Positions 28,701 through 37,199 are shown, counted from the first letter of the stretch. The stretch: DNA of 64,000 nucleotides from Planctomycetota bacterium (GCA_019456145.1 VRUL01000005.1:62001-126000), one strand, 5' to 3'. Notes: generated by a model from the sequence alone, not told the origin. Numbers and translations: made by a program.

Positions 28701-28980
28701 GGAAAATATATCGCAAAAGTGCAATAGAATCATATTGGAGTGTGCTTTGAAAGAATATGGCTCTAAACCTGTTGACAGAAGATGGGTACGGTCAAGCGGA
28801 TGGGAGTTTAATTCTATTGAAGAACTTGCGTTTTACCTTGGAATAGCATTTAGAGGATTTAAATTTCAGAGATGTTATGGCAATGTGGACAGAAAAAGAG
28901 CAATAATGGCCTTTGTAAAAGACCCTACAGCCGTGAACATAGAATTCCCAGCCAAAGCTCCAATTGACATTCAGCATTAG
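25702..28980 (+). CDS. Four-part enzyme: TPR - OGT-like GT41 - kinase-like - SAM methyltransferase
   Basis: About 1,092 residues in one uninterrupted frame. Residues 10-275 are TPRs; 290-670 a complete GT41 domain (RIGYISADFFMHSVAYFFEP, PIQVTYLGYPDTTG, ALDTYPYNGTTTTCEAIWMG, ending AYRKMWHRWC). Residues 690-850 are a small kinase-like domain: Lys in RYIIKIEHGKHPWK, Glu in SEEIDIIKHL, catalytic loop GVCQGDLKRDNLIF near 785 and metal site YMIDYDQA. Residues 905-1085 are a class I methyltransferase with KVLDVGCNMGLLSHYL and SVIHHVKNF. A kinase plus methyltransferase is the layout of WbdD, which caps O-antigen with methyl phosphate, so glycan capping is a reasonable inference. GTG 25690 is an alternative start. 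Confidence 0.88.
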   Translation: MTKSSTAPKTNPNNSPPQFLINAINALNAGQIDNAIDCLKQGTGQDSFTAYSGIGDIYLSIGENEKALESLKKARECLPQAFPAFLSMWQVLIRLERRTEAIEELNKMLRSQPDMKNARPLLETMLKTDASDDMVKILSQMFNEDPSRKDILLELARAFNRNKNFDEAESWYKKVLDYGPDILALHGLGRICISKGRPSQAVEYMQSGLEAYPNDNGFSHDLGIYLSWAGRFEQGIDLLKRTLEKEPENVLLRSDLLLQLHYQQDLDPKKLFNEHKKWGQIHAAGLKTGKSHRNIPDPDRRLRIGYISADFFMHSVAYFFEPLLDGRDHAAIEVYGYGNVDSPDKITERLKGKFDHYRNIREISDKEVTRIIEHDQIDILVELSGHSAGNRLGVLANKPAPIQVTYLGYPDTTGVKQVDYRLTDSLAEAPKSQQFYTEELAFLPKGFLCYSPPDFAPPVAPLPVLEKGFITFASFNNNKKINHKIMKLWAQILKANDNSQLLLKFLGGQDQQVREHYFRRFEQLGIPTERVKILGRKTPVEHLKLYEQADIALDTYPYNGTTTTCEAIWMGVPTVSLVGKCHASRVGNSILNRVGLESLVASNPQEYVEKAASLASDFQALARIRASLRGKIIKSGFCDAESFACDVEEAYRKMWHRWCRSQGVQFSQIDVRPGGVKELVVDNIKFENIKRTKARNNSIGFNDRYIIKIEHGKHPWKLRTFSEEIDIIKHLNSRECVSCPRLISEGKLETSEKYFIQQRIDNQRQFSTADMVFSLLEQKSFGVCQGDLKRDNLIFDRNSVCYMIDYDQAIQDEKFIDMTNIEYLEWYDQYFADRWNKLGFNITDSYGFGGLDRDEIFSLFKGDSFNLAATSTFKEQITTNTSSGIYHSMNTDKLYIGGARSLNPRLDALNEIEFKQGEKVLDVGCNMGLLSHYLHDRGCNVAGIDMDEKIIIGARMVANIIGKNIKFEQLDLDVEKITEDYDTICLFSVIHHVKNFREVTENISQKCNRIILECALKEYGSKPVDRRWVRSSGWEFNSIEELAFYLGIAFRGFKFQRCYGNVDRKRAIMAFVKDPTAVNIEFPAKAPIDIQH

Positions 28981-29072
28981 GAACCCAAATTTTTATATGG
29001 AAATCGTATCGAAAAATGCAATCACCAGGTACTATCTTTATACGCTTGACCAAGCTAAGCGGGAGATGATTT

Positions 29073-30311
29073 ATGCAGAAGCAAGATAAACCTCTGTTAA
29101 GCATATGTATACCAACCTATAACCGGCAGGAAATTCTCCGGGAAACCCTCGAATTTCTGGCCGATACGCTCCAGCCTTCATATGAAATTGTGGTCTCCAA
29201 TAATTGCTCCTCTGACAACACAATTGACGTTCTGGAAGATTTCAAAAAAAGATGGAAAAGGTTTCGATACATAACACAACCAAAACAGTTAGAATTAATG
29301 GAAAATCTTGCTGCGTCTACTCTAATGGCACAAGGAAAGTATCTGTACACTTTATCCGACGATGACAGACTTCTTATCGAAGGTTTGCAAAAAGCGATAA
29401 CTATGATGGAAGAGTCGCCGGACATAGTCGGCGTCTTTGGCGGGCATCAAGAATGGGATCAAGAGGAAGACAGAGTAATAGACACATTCAAAATAACAAA
29501 TCAAGTTTTGGTTTTTCCAAAGGGGCAGAGATCAAAACACGAAGCACTTCACACAACAAACCGTCTTTGGTTTCCTGTTATCAGAACCGACATTTGTCGC
29601 CGTTTCTGCATCATCGCCTATAATAAGGAAACATGGGGTTATTGGCAGTTTACCGGGAAAATGCTGGACCACGGAAAGATTGCAATGATCCCGGATATTT
29701 TTTACAAGCATGCGCAAACTGAACCAAGAGCCGAATATGACCTGACTGAAGGATGGTATCACGATATGTATCGTTCAGACTTTGAGGCATATATAGGAGA
29801 AATGGGTCGTGGGGCTCCTGAAAACGCCCTCTTTATAAATCGTAAAACAAGCTTGGCATACAAACAGGGTGTTAAGTTTGCCTCAATTAAGGGAGAATGG
29901 TTGAAAGTCAGACATTTTCTGCTTAGGGCACGAGCCTATGGTTTGTACGAAGATGAAGAACTCATACAGTTGGAAAAGTCACACTTGTTGAAGATGACGG
30001 CCGAACGTCTTCAAAATCTACTTGCGGTTATACCGTCTCTCAAGAGAGTAGTTTTTGAGGAACATCCTATATCAGAAATGATGTCATCGTTTCTGGTAAA
30101 GATTCTTCCGGAAGTGGATATCTGTCAAGTTACAAGAGACCAGTTGCTTAATCGCCCAACAAAACCAGAGGAAGCAATTATCGCCCTGGACAACCTGACG
30201 CTTTGCAAGCGAAGTGAGAAGCTTGAAGAAGACCCGATTCGTCAGCATGCTCTTATGGATATTTTTGATACTTGTCGTTTAACAAATGCCAAGCTGGATC
30301 TTGATTTGTGA
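29073..30311 (+). CDS. GT2-family glycosyltransferase with C-terminal extension
   Basis: 412 residues. The GT-A domain fills the first 250 residues: LSICIPTYNRQEILRETLEF, IVVSNNCSSDNTIDVLEDF and YLYTLSDDDRLLIEGL with the metal-binding DDD. The last 150 residues are helical and unfamiliar; they may bind the acceptor or a partner protein. GGGAG lies about 8 bases before the ATG. It starts 92 bases after the fused OGT gene and 54 bases before the CDP-glucose dehydratase gene, so it may use the CDP-linked sugar made by the following genes. Confidence 0.84.
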   Translation: MQKQDKPLLSICIPTYNRQEILRETLEFLADTLQPSYEIVVSNNCSSDNTIDVLEDFKKRWKRFRYITQPKQLELMENLAASTLMAQGKYLYTLSDDDRLLIEGLQKAITMMEESPDIVGVFGGHQEWDQEEDRVIDTFKITNQVLVFPKGQRSKHEALHTTNRLWFPVIRTDICRRFCIIAYNKETWGYWQFTGKMLDHGKIAMIPDIFYKHAQTEPRAEYDLTEGWYHDMYRSDFEAYIGEMGRGAPENALFINRKTSLAYKQGVKFASIKGEWLKVRHFLLRARAYGLYEDEELIQLEKSHLLKMTAERLQNLLAVIPSLKRVVFEEHPISEMMSSFLVKILPEVDICQVTRDQLLNRPTKPEEAIIALDNLTLCKRSEKLEEDPIRQHALMDIFDTCRLTNAKLDLDL

Positions 30312-30365
30312 TCGGAATATTCTGAAAAAAACCGGTTCAATTAGATGTGGAAAATGAGCGGTTAA

Positions 30366-31502
30366 ATGGACAGTCTGGAAATGAACGAATTGTTCGGCCG
30401 AATTTACGAAAATAAAGCAGTCTTAATTACTGGCCATACAGGTTTTAAAGGATCATGGTTGGCTCTTTGGCTCAGCCAAATAGGCGCAAAAGTCATTGGA
30501 TATGCTTTGCCTCCCCCAACGTCACCCAGCCACGCCGAATTGCTTGGCATTGAGTGTTTGTCCAATATCGGTGATATTCGCGATAGTGAAAAATTGAAGA
30601 ATGTTATTCACCGGCATAAACCCGAGATCATTTTTCATCTGGCCGCCCAGCCTCTTGTTCGGGCCTCATACAAGAATCCCGTTGAGACGTTTTCTACTAA
30701 CATAATGGGAACTATTAACCTTCTTGAAGCCTGTAAAGACGCTCCAGGTCTAAAAGCTGTAGTTATAGTCACGAGTGACAAATGCTATGAAAATAAGGAA
30801 TGGCTGCGGGCGTATCGCGAAAATGACCCATTAGGTGGGTACGATCCCTACAGCGCTTCAAAAGGCTGTGTTGAAATTATAACTTCCAGCTATAGACATT
30901 CCTTTTTTCCTGTGGACAAGTATGGTTCCCATCACTCGATATTGCTGGCAAGCGCACGGGCCGGCAACGCCATTGGAGGCGGGGATTGGGCACAGGACCG
31001 TCTCATTCCTGATATTGTCAGAGCCGCAAGCAGGAGCGAAACTATTCTTATTCGAAGCCCAAAGGCCATCCGACCATGGCAGCATGTACTTGAATTACTC
31101 TCCGGGTATCTGATGCTGGGCCAGAAGTTACTTGAAGCAAAACCTCAATTTGCTCAGGCATGGAACTTCGGACCACGGCAGGAAGATAATCTCGACGTGA
31201 AGTCTATAGTGCAACGCTTGCAGCGGCACTGGAAGACCATTAACTATCAGTTGTCTGCCAAAGATGATTTACATGAGGCAAATTTGTTAAAACTGGATTC
31301 TTCAAAAGCCAACTCAAATCTTAACTGGACTCCGGTTTGGACTATTGACGAGGCAATCGAAATGACCGGAGAATGGTATCGCAGTTTCTACGAGCACAAT
31401 GAAATTATAAGTGAACAACAGTTAAAGCGGTATATACAGGCAGCTAAGCAAAAGAATCTTCAGTGGGCTGAAACTAATGAAATTTTCGCAAACCAAGCTT
31501 AA
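30366..31502 (+). CDS. rfbG: CDP-glucose 4,6-dehydratase
   Basis: 378 residues, an extended short-chain dehydrogenase. Seen directly: NAD-binding AVLITGHTGFKGSWLALW, FHLAAQPLVRASYKNPVETF, the catalytic VTSDKCYENKEW and YDPYSASKGC with the YxxxK pair. TSDKCYENxEW and GHTGFKGSW are characteristic of RfbG rather than the dTDP-glucose enzyme. It converts CDP-glucose to CDP-4-keto-6-deoxyglucose. The CDP-glucose would come from RfbF, encoded on the opposite strand at 38137-38940. The end overlaps the epimerase gene by 26 bases. Confidence 0.93.
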   Translation: MDSLEMNELFGRIYENKAVLITGHTGFKGSWLALWLSQIGAKVIGYALPPPTSPSHAELLGIECLSNIGDIRDSEKLKNVIHRHKPEIIFHLAAQPLVRASYKNPVETFSTNIMGTINLLEACKDAPGLKAVVIVTSDKCYENKEWLRAYRENDPLGGYDPYSASKGCVEIITSSYRHSFFPVDKYGSHHSILLASARAGNAIGGGDWAQDRLIPDIVRAASRSETILIRSPKAIRPWQHVLELLSGYLMLGQKLLEAKPQFAQAWNFGPRQEDNLDVKSIVQRLQRHWKTINYQLSAKDDLHEANLLKLDSSKANSNLNWTPVWTIDEAIEMTGEWYRSFYEHNEIISEQQLKRYIQAAKQKNLQWAETNEIFANQA

Positions 31503-32028
31503 CGGGGCCTGGATTATCGAGCCTGAACCTTTCCACGATCATCGGGGAAAGTTTGTCCGATTATTTTGCCGAAGCAGGTTGAAAGAAATTCTGCAGGGTA
31601 ATCTTATTGAACAGGTGAATTATTCTCTTACTATAAAGACCGGAGCTGTCCGTGGTATGCATTTTCAGTCTCCACCGAAAGCCGAAATCAAGCTCGTGCG
31701 TTGTTTGAAGGGCGTTGTCTTTGATGTGATGGTTGACCTGCGCCGGCGTTCCCCGACATTCTTACAGTGGCATGGCGAGATTCTTTCGGAAGAAAATATG
31801 AAGATGTTATATGTCCCTAAAGGATTTGCTCATGGCTTTCAAACGATGCAGGAAAATTGTGAAATGCTCTATTTACATACCGATTCTTATAGTCCCCAAG
31901 ATGAAGCAGGCCTGCGTTACGATGAGCCAATGGTTGGGATTCAATGGCCGCATGAAGTTGTCGATATTTCAGACAAAGACAATAATTTCCCTTTGTTGAC
32001 TTCAGAGTTTGCGGGAATTAATCTATGA
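31477..32028 (+). CDS. Nucleotide-sugar 3,5-epimerase (dTDP-4-dehydrorhamnose 3,5-epimerase family)
   Basis: 183 residues, the usual size of RmlC-like cupin epimerases. Motifs: GAWIIEPEPFHDHRGKFVR, SLTIKTGAVRGMHFQSPPKA with the catalytic His, LVRCLKGVVFDVMVDLR and VPKGFAHGFQTMQENCEMLY. Since the preceding gene makes a CDP-4-keto-6-deoxy sugar, this enzyme probably epimerises the CDP form at C3 and/or C5 before methylation; the family alone would predict dTDP. Its start lies inside the dehydratase gene and its stop overlaps the next start (ATGA), so the three genes are translationally coupled. Confidence 0.9.
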   Translation: MKFSQTKLNGAWIIEPEPFHDHRGKFVRLFCRSRLKEILQGNLIEQVNYSLTIKTGAVRGMHFQSPPKAEIKLVRCLKGVVFDVMVDLRRRSPTFLQWHGEILSEENMKMLYVPKGFAHGFQTMQENCEMLYLHTDSYSPQDEAGLRYDEPMVGIQWPHEVVDISDKDNNFPLLTSEFAGINL

Positions 32029-33317
32029 AGTGTCGATTTTGTCAAAATCAACTAACGAACCGATTCATTGATCTGGGCAGTGCGCCGCCTTCCAATTCGT
32101 TTCTTACAGAGCAGCAATTGAATGAGCCGGAGACCTTTTACCCGTTAAAACTGCATGTTTGCGAAAAGTGCTGGCTTGTCCAGACGGAAGAATACAAAAG
32201 GGCAGATGAAATATTTAGCCGGGATTACCCCTATTTTTCTTCTTATTCAACAACCTGGGTCGAGCACGCCGGGATTTACGTGGATATGATTGTCAAAAAA
32301 CTCGGATTAAATCAAAACTCACAGGTAATTGAAATAGCATCTAACGATGGGTATTTGCTGCAATATTTTCAACAAAGGAGTATTCCGTGTCTGGGGATTG
32401 AACCTGCCGAAACCGCCGCAAGCGTCGCCGGGGATAAGGGCATTCGAGTAATATGTGATTATTTCGGGACAAATCTTGCCGCCAAACTAAGCGGCCGGGG
32501 GAAATCGGCGGATCTTTTGATTGGTAATAACGTCCTGGCGCATGTCCCCGACCTTAATGATTTTGTTGACGGGTTAAAAGTAGCTTTAAAGCCGCATGGA
32601 GCCATCACGATGGAATTTCCACACCTGATGAGCCTCGTAGAGCAAAATCAGTTTGACACAATTTATCATGAGCACTTTTCCTATTTCTCATTGCATACCG
32701 TCCGGACTGTATTTGATGCCCACGGACTGGAGCTTTTTGATATCGAACAACTTTCCACTCACGGGGGCTCTTTAAGGATTTACGCAAAACACAAGGAAGA
32801 TACTTCTAAAGCTATCTCTCCTGCGGTCACCAAACTCATAGACCAGGAAGCTCGCCATGAAATGTTCACGCTGGAGTATTATCAGCACTTTCAACAAAAA
32901 GTTGACCAGACTAAATACAATATTCTGTCCTTTTTGATTGAGCAAAAGCAACAGAAAAAAAAGGTTATAGCATACGGAGCTGCAGCAAAAGGTAATACTC
33001 TGCTGAATTACTGCGGAATCAAAAGTGATTTAATTCCATTTGTGGTGGACGCTTCACCGCACAAGCAGGGGAGGTTCCTCCCCGGCTCACACATTCCTGT
33101 TACCAGTGAAAAAGAAATTCATAAGCTTCAGCCTGATTATGTATTGATTCTTCCCTGGAATTTAAGCAAGGAAATAAGCACACAGCTTGAATATATTCGC
33201 CAATGGCAGGGACGGTTTGTCGTAGCTGTTCCAAAACTTGAAATCTTCTCAACAAAAAAAGACTGCTGTCGTTATGAAAGAATTATCACACAGACTGAAT
33301 CCGTTGTAATAAACTAA
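32025..33317 (+). CDS. Nucleotide-sugar C-methyltransferase (TylCIII/NovU type)
   Basis: 430 residues with the three-part layout of sugar C-methyltransferases. An N-terminal zinc-binding module (KCRFCQNQLTNRFIDLGSAP and LHVCEKCWLVQT, four Cys) is followed by a central SAM fold (VIEIASNDGYLLQYFQQRSI, LLIGNNVLAHVPDLNDFV, TIYHEHFSYFS with the active-site HEH) and a C-terminal Rossmann-like part (VIAYGAAAKGNTLLNYCGI). The family adds a methyl to C3 of a 4-keto-6-deoxy sugar to make a branched sugar such as virenose, mycarose or yersiniose precursors. The order dehydratase-epimerase-C-methyltransferase supports a branched CDP-sugar. Confidence 0.92.
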   Translation: MKCRFCQNQLTNRFIDLGSAPPSNSFLTEQQLNEPETFYPLKLHVCEKCWLVQTEEYKRADEIFSRDYPYFSSYSTTWVEHAGIYVDMIVKKLGLNQNSQVIEIASNDGYLLQYFQQRSIPCLGIEPAETAASVAGDKGIRVICDYFGTNLAAKLSGRGKSADLLIGNNVLAHVPDLNDFVDGLKVALKPHGAITMEFPHLMSLVEQNQFDTIYHEHFSYFSLHTVRTVFDAHGLELFDIEQLSTHGGSLRIYAKHKEDTSKAISPAVTKLIDQEARHEMFTLEYYQHFQQKVDQTKYNILSFLIEQKQQKKKVIAYGAAAKGNTLLNYCGIKSDLIPFVVDASPHKQGRFLPGSHIPVTSEKEIHKLQPDYVLILPWNLSKEISTQLEYIRQWQGRFVVAVPKLEIFSTKKDCCRYERIITQTESVVIN

Positions 33318-33320
33318 AGG

Positions 33321-34421
33321 ATGGAAAAAAGAATGATGCCGCAGGTAGAACAGGATAAAGATGAAATTAATCAGTTCATAGATATGGCACAGGAAGAATG
33401 TCAAAAAGGAAACAAATCAGAAGCCGTGAAAATCCTTTTTGAGGTTGTACAAAGATGGCCGAATTGTCAGTTCGCACATAATGACTTGGGCTGTATTTTG
33501 TTTAATATGGGAAAACGGCAACAAGGCTTTGATTGTATGCGAAAGGCCCTCCAGCTTAATCCTAATGATCAGCGTTCACTCCAGAATCTTGCTGCAATGA
33601 TCTGTGAATCAAAAAGAGGGGAATTCGATATAGATAAGGTGAGCCCTAATCGCGCTCATGTTTATGACCAATCCTATGGTTTCGAAGGTTGGGGGATGCA
33701 AACCAGCCATGCTCATCCCTGGGCACAGGACTTGGACAGTACATTTTTGCTTCAGGCCCATACCGAAGCAATTGCAAACTTCGATTCACCCAGGATCCCT
33801 TCGCTTCCGGGCATTTCAATTGAAGAAAAGTGGTATAACTTATTATGGAGACATTGGACAATTACGTATGCGGTACGCCATGCGGTCGAGTTCACTCAGG
33901 AGCCTGATATAAAACTGGTCGAATGCGGTGTATGTGATGGTATGTCAGCCTTTTTCACATTAAAGGAGCTAAAAGGACAATATTATTTAGAGCATATAAA
34001 TAGTTTTTGTTTACACCTGTACGATTCCTGGGGATCAATGCGTGAGCAAGGCCTTTTGGAAGAAGAAAAAGGTATTGCCGGTCAATTTCGAGAAAATGAT
34101 ATTGAACGAACAAAGAAAAACTTATCTGACTTTGATGATAACACTGTGTACCATCAGGGATTTATTCCGGAATCATTAAATTCATCGCCGACCGCCCCTG
34201 AATCAATATCATATCTTCACATTGACTTAAATTCAGTTGAACCTACTATCGCGGCCCTGGAATTCTTTTTTCCCAGACTTTTAAGAGGAGGTATTGTTCT
34301 TTTTGATGATTTTGGCTGGAAGGAATATTGCCCTACGCGTGAAGCGGTCATCAAATTTTTCATTGATAAGCCGGGAATATTTATGCCTTCGCCAACAGGA
34401 CAGGCAATATATTATCGATAG
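33321..34421 (+). CDS. TPR-TylF-family O-methyltransferase
   Basis: 366 residues. The first 100 form two or three TPR-like helices pairs (RWPNCQFAHNDLGCILFNMG, KALQLNPNDQRSLQNLAAM). Residues 190-366 are a TylF/macrocin O-methyltransferase domain: KLVECGVCDGMSAFFTL for SAM, LHLYDSWGSM, then SYLHIDLNSVEPTIAALEFF and GGIVLFDDFGWKEYCPTREA with metal-binding Asp residues. TylF enzymes methylate sugar hydroxyls. The TPR fusion repeats the theme of this island, where TPRs may dock several modifying enzymes on one target protein. It starts 4 bases after the C-methyltransferase gene. Confidence 0.87.
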   Translation: MEKRMMPQVEQDKDEINQFIDMAQEECQKGNKSEAVKILFEVVQRWPNCQFAHNDLGCILFNMGKRQQGFDCMRKALQLNPNDQRSLQNLAAMICESKRGEFDIDKVSPNRAHVYDQSYGFEGWGMQTSHAHPWAQDLDSTFLLQAHTEAIANFDSPRIPSLPGISIEEKWYNLLWRHWTITYAVRHAVEFTQEPDIKLVECGVCDGMSAFFTLKELKGQYYLEHINSFCLHLYDSWGSMREQGLLEEEKGIAGQFRENDIERTKKNLSDFDDNTVYHQGFIPESLNSSPTAPESISYLHIDLNSVEPTIAALEFFFPRLLRGGIVLFDDFGWKEYCPTREAVIKFFIDKPGIFMPSPTGQAIYYR

Positions 34422-34469
34422 CTGCTGGTAAATGATAATTTCTAAAACATTTTGGCTATATAACACTCG

Positions 34470-35633
34470 ATGAAACTATTAGAGAAAAAACAAATGAAAT
34501 GTATGAACGATTTTATCCCCGTTTATAAACCTTTGATCGACGACGAAATATATACCGCTGCGATAAAAGCCCTGGAAAATGGCTGGCTCGGTATGGGCTC
34601 TTTTGTGGGCAGGTTCGAGCAGTCTTTCGCAGAATATCTAAACGCATCGAACCGCAAATGTATCGCTGTTTCATCCGGAACCGCCGCGTTACACCTTGCT
34701 ATGCTTATCGCGGGCGTCGGGCCCGGCGATGAGGTAATCACTCCTTCTTTCAACAATATCGGTGACTTCCAGGCCATTCTTGCCGCAGGTGCCACACCTG
34801 TCTTTTGTGATATCTGTCAAGACGACCTTGGTATCGATTGTGATAAAGCCGAGTCTCTTATAACCGACAGGACCAAGGCTGTTATTGCATTGCATTATGA
34901 CGGCATTCCCTGCCAAATCGATAAAGTCTTCGACCTCGCGGAAAAATACTCACTTCGTGTCATTGAGGACGATTGTCACGCACTTGGAACCTCTATCAAT
35001 GGAAAACTTGCCGGTTCATACGGCGATATCGCCTGCTTTAGCTTCGATCCGGTCAAAACAATTACCTGTATTGATGGCGGAATGGTCGTCGTAAACACTC
35101 AGGCCGAACTCCAGAAGCTTCATCAATACAGACTGCTCGGAATGTCTCAACCTTCATCGACTCTTTACACCAATAGCCGAGCGTGGAAATACGATGTATG
35201 TCAAATAGGTTTCCGCTATCATATGGCAAATCTTCATGCCTCTATCGGCCAGTCCCAGCTTGACCGCCTGGATGAAATTATCGAAAACAGACGATCATAT
35301 TGTCGTTTCTACAACGAACAGCTTGGTAACATTGAAGGATTGAGCACCCCAAAAACTGATTTCGAAGATGTTGGGCCGTTTATGTATTACGTTATTGTCA
35401 AAAACGGTCGGAGGGAAGCATTCATCGATTATCTTCGTGAAAAAGGGATAGAAACCGGTATTCATTGGCGGCCGGGACACCAGTTCTCTTTATTCCAACA
35501 GTGTAAGAGAAGTGATATGACCGTAACCGAACAGATTGGAAAAGAAATTCTCACTCTTCCAACCCATAGCATTATGAAAAAAAATGACCTGGTACGAATT
35601 ACTCGAGCTATAAGAGAATATTTTAATGCATAG
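34470..35633 (+). CDS. DegT/DnrJ/EryC1/StrS-family PLP aminotransferase
   Basis: 387 residues. Recognised by IPVYKPLIDDEIYTAAIKAL, CIAVSSGTAALHLAML, GPGDEVITPSFNNIGDFQAI and VIEDDCHALGT, and by the PLP lysine in FSFDPVKTITCIDGGMVV. The Lys is present, so this is a sugar aminotransferase and not an RfbH-type dehydrase, which has His there. It would turn a keto sugar into an amino sugar using glutamate or glutamine. The substrate may be the CDP-keto sugar of the cluster. ATG 34470 or 34494 are both possible; neither has a strong ribosome binding site. Confidence 0.9.
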   Translation: MKLLEKKQMKCMNDFIPVYKPLIDDEIYTAAIKALENGWLGMGSFVGRFEQSFAEYLNASNRKCIAVSSGTAALHLAMLIAGVGPGDEVITPSFNNIGDFQAILAAGATPVFCDICQDDLGIDCDKAESLITDRTKAVIALHYDGIPCQIDKVFDLAEKYSLRVIEDDCHALGTSINGKLAGSYGDIACFSFDPVKTITCIDGGMVVVNTQAELQKLHQYRLLGMSQPSSTLYTNSRAWKYDVCQIGFRYHMANLHASIGQSQLDRLDEIIENRRSYCRFYNEQLGNIEGLSTPKTDFEDVGPFMYYVIVKNGRREAFIDYLREKGIETGIHWRPGHQFSLFQQCKRSDMTVTEQIGKEILTLPTHSIMKKNDLVRITRAIREYFNA

Positions 35634-35680
35634 ATACAGGTACTGCTTTTATCGGCAGCAAGGAGATTAAAAAACTGAGA

Positions 35681-37168
35681 GTGCTATTTCTTTATCCCAA
35701 TACCCGAGGGCTCAATATGCTCCCGCCGAGTGTGGCAATTTTCTCAGCGATGCTCAAAAACGATGGCCATGAAATTGAACTCTTTGACACCACATATTGG
35801 GAAATTCAGGATGATGACCTTGTTGATAACGAATCGTACAAAGAAAAAAACCTCCACGTTCGACCCTATGAGAAATCAAAACAGGAAGTATCTCTGAAAA
35901 AAACAGATGTCTACGCAGAGTTTAGCGCCACTGTTGATGATTTCGAGCCCGACCTCATTGCTGTATCTTGTACGGAAGACCTCTTTTTATTCGCCATAAG
36001 GTTGCTCAAAGCTATTAAAAACAAGCGAAAGGCAAAAACTATTATTGGAGGAATGCTTCCCACCTTTGCTCCCGAAAAGGTTATACGCTATCCGGAAATT
36101 GATATCGTCTGCGTCGGTGAAGGTGAACAACCATTGCTTGAACTATGCCGAAGAATTGAAAACGGACAAAACTGCACCGATGTTCCAAGCTTGTGGTTCA
36201 AGCAGAACGGCACTGTTCACAAAAATCCGCTCTGCCCCCCATTTAACCTTGACGATGTCCCTCTCCTCGATCTGGATATTTTTGAAGAAGCACGATTTTA
36301 TAAGCCTTTCGACGGAAAAGTTTATAAAACTTTTCCTGTGGAAACACATCGTGGCTGTTCCTATTGTTGTACTTACTGCAATTCTCCCGATCAAAGAAGA
36401 TTATATCAACAGCAGTTCAAAAACGGTTTCTTCAGGATTAAATCCATCGATAATGTTCGCGCCGAGATGCTGCACTTCAAAAATGGTTATAGTGCTGAAT
36501 ACCTGTACTTCTGGGCCGATACTTTTTTAGCGTCCCCCCAAAGTTATTTGCAGGAGTTTGCCGAGATGTACGCCGACGAAATAGCCCTGCCATTCTGGAT
36601 TCAAACACGACCGGAAACCATTAACGAAAACAATTTAAGATTATTAAAAAAAATGGGCATACACCGTATGGGTCTCGGCCTTGAGCATGGCAACGAGGAA
36701 TTCAGACGAAAAGTGCTAAAAAGAAATATGAGCAATAAAGATACCATCCGAAAGCTCAGGATGATAGCGGATTACGATATCAAATTTTCTGTTAACAATA
36801 TAATCGGATTCCCAATGGAAACAAGGCAGTTGGCTCTTGATACAATCCGGCTCAATCGCCAAATACCCGCCGATACATACAATATGTACACTTTCACGCC
36901 CTTTCACGGAACAGCTTTACGCACATTAGCAGTAGAAAAAGGCATACTTGACCCAGAGGTTATTGCAACATCTCTGGCGAACGCTACCGTATTGGATATG
37001 CCGCAGTTTACGAGAGATCAAATCGAAGGTTTAAAACGTTGTTTTATTCCCTATGTACTCCTTGACGAATCAAGATGGCCCCAAATTCAACAAGCCGAGA
37101 TGCTTACACCCCAAGGAAATGCAATTTGGGAAAAGCTCATTGAGGAATGCGGGGAAAAATTTTTCTAA
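35681..37168 (+). CDS. B12-binding domain radical SAM protein (BchE-like)
   Basis: About 495 residues. The N-terminal cobalamin domain is typical (VLFLYPNTRGLNMLPPSVAI, IELFDTTYW, AKTIIGGMLPTFAPEK, IDIVCVGEGEQPLLELC). The radical SAM site is HRGCSYCCTYCNSPDQRR, a CX3CX2C motif with an extra Cys. Later elements are LYFWADTFLASPQ, MGLGLEHGNEEFRRKVLKRN and NNIIGFPMETRQLALDTI. These enzymes methylate or rearrange unactivated carbons and could modify a sugar. The start is unusual: AAGGAG at 35660 is ideally placed for a CTG at 35675, while the GTG at 35681 is 15 bases away. Confidence 0.88.
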   Translation: MLFLYPNTRGLNMLPPSVAIFSAMLKNDGHEIELFDTTYWEIQDDDLVDNESYKEKNLHVRPYEKSKQEVSLKKTDVYAEFSATVDDFEPDLIAVSCTEDLFLFAIRLLKAIKNKRKAKTIIGGMLPTFAPEKVIRYPEIDIVCVGEGEQPLLELCRRIENGQNCTDVPSLWFKQNGTVHKNPLCPPFNLDDVPLLDLDIFEEARFYKPFDGKVYKTFPVETHRGCSYCCTYCNSPDQRRLYQQQFKNGFFRIKSIDNVRAEMLHFKNGYSAEYLYFWADTFLASPQSYLQEFAEMYADEIALPFWIQTRPETINENNLRLLKKMGIHRMGLGLEHGNEEFRRKVLKRNMSNKDTIRKLRMIADYDIKFSVNNIIGFPMETRQLALDTIRLNRQIPADTYNMYTFTPFHGTALRTLAVEKGILDPEVIATSLANATVLDMPQFTRDQIEGLKRCFIPYVLLDESRWPQIQQAEMLTPQGNAIWEKLIEECGEKFF

Positions 37169-37199
37169 TCACAACAAAAGGACGACCGGAGTTCTCCTA

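Noticed and set aside
34470-35633. RfbH-type CDP-4-keto-6-deoxyglucose 3-dehydrase
   Set aside because: The PLP-binding Lys is present (FDPVKTIT) where RfbH has His, so an aminotransferase is the better call.
37053-37199. Upstream extension of the CmcI-like gene
   Set aside because: The extra 49 codons lie inside the radical SAM gene and do not resemble the family; ATG 37200 has its own GGAG.
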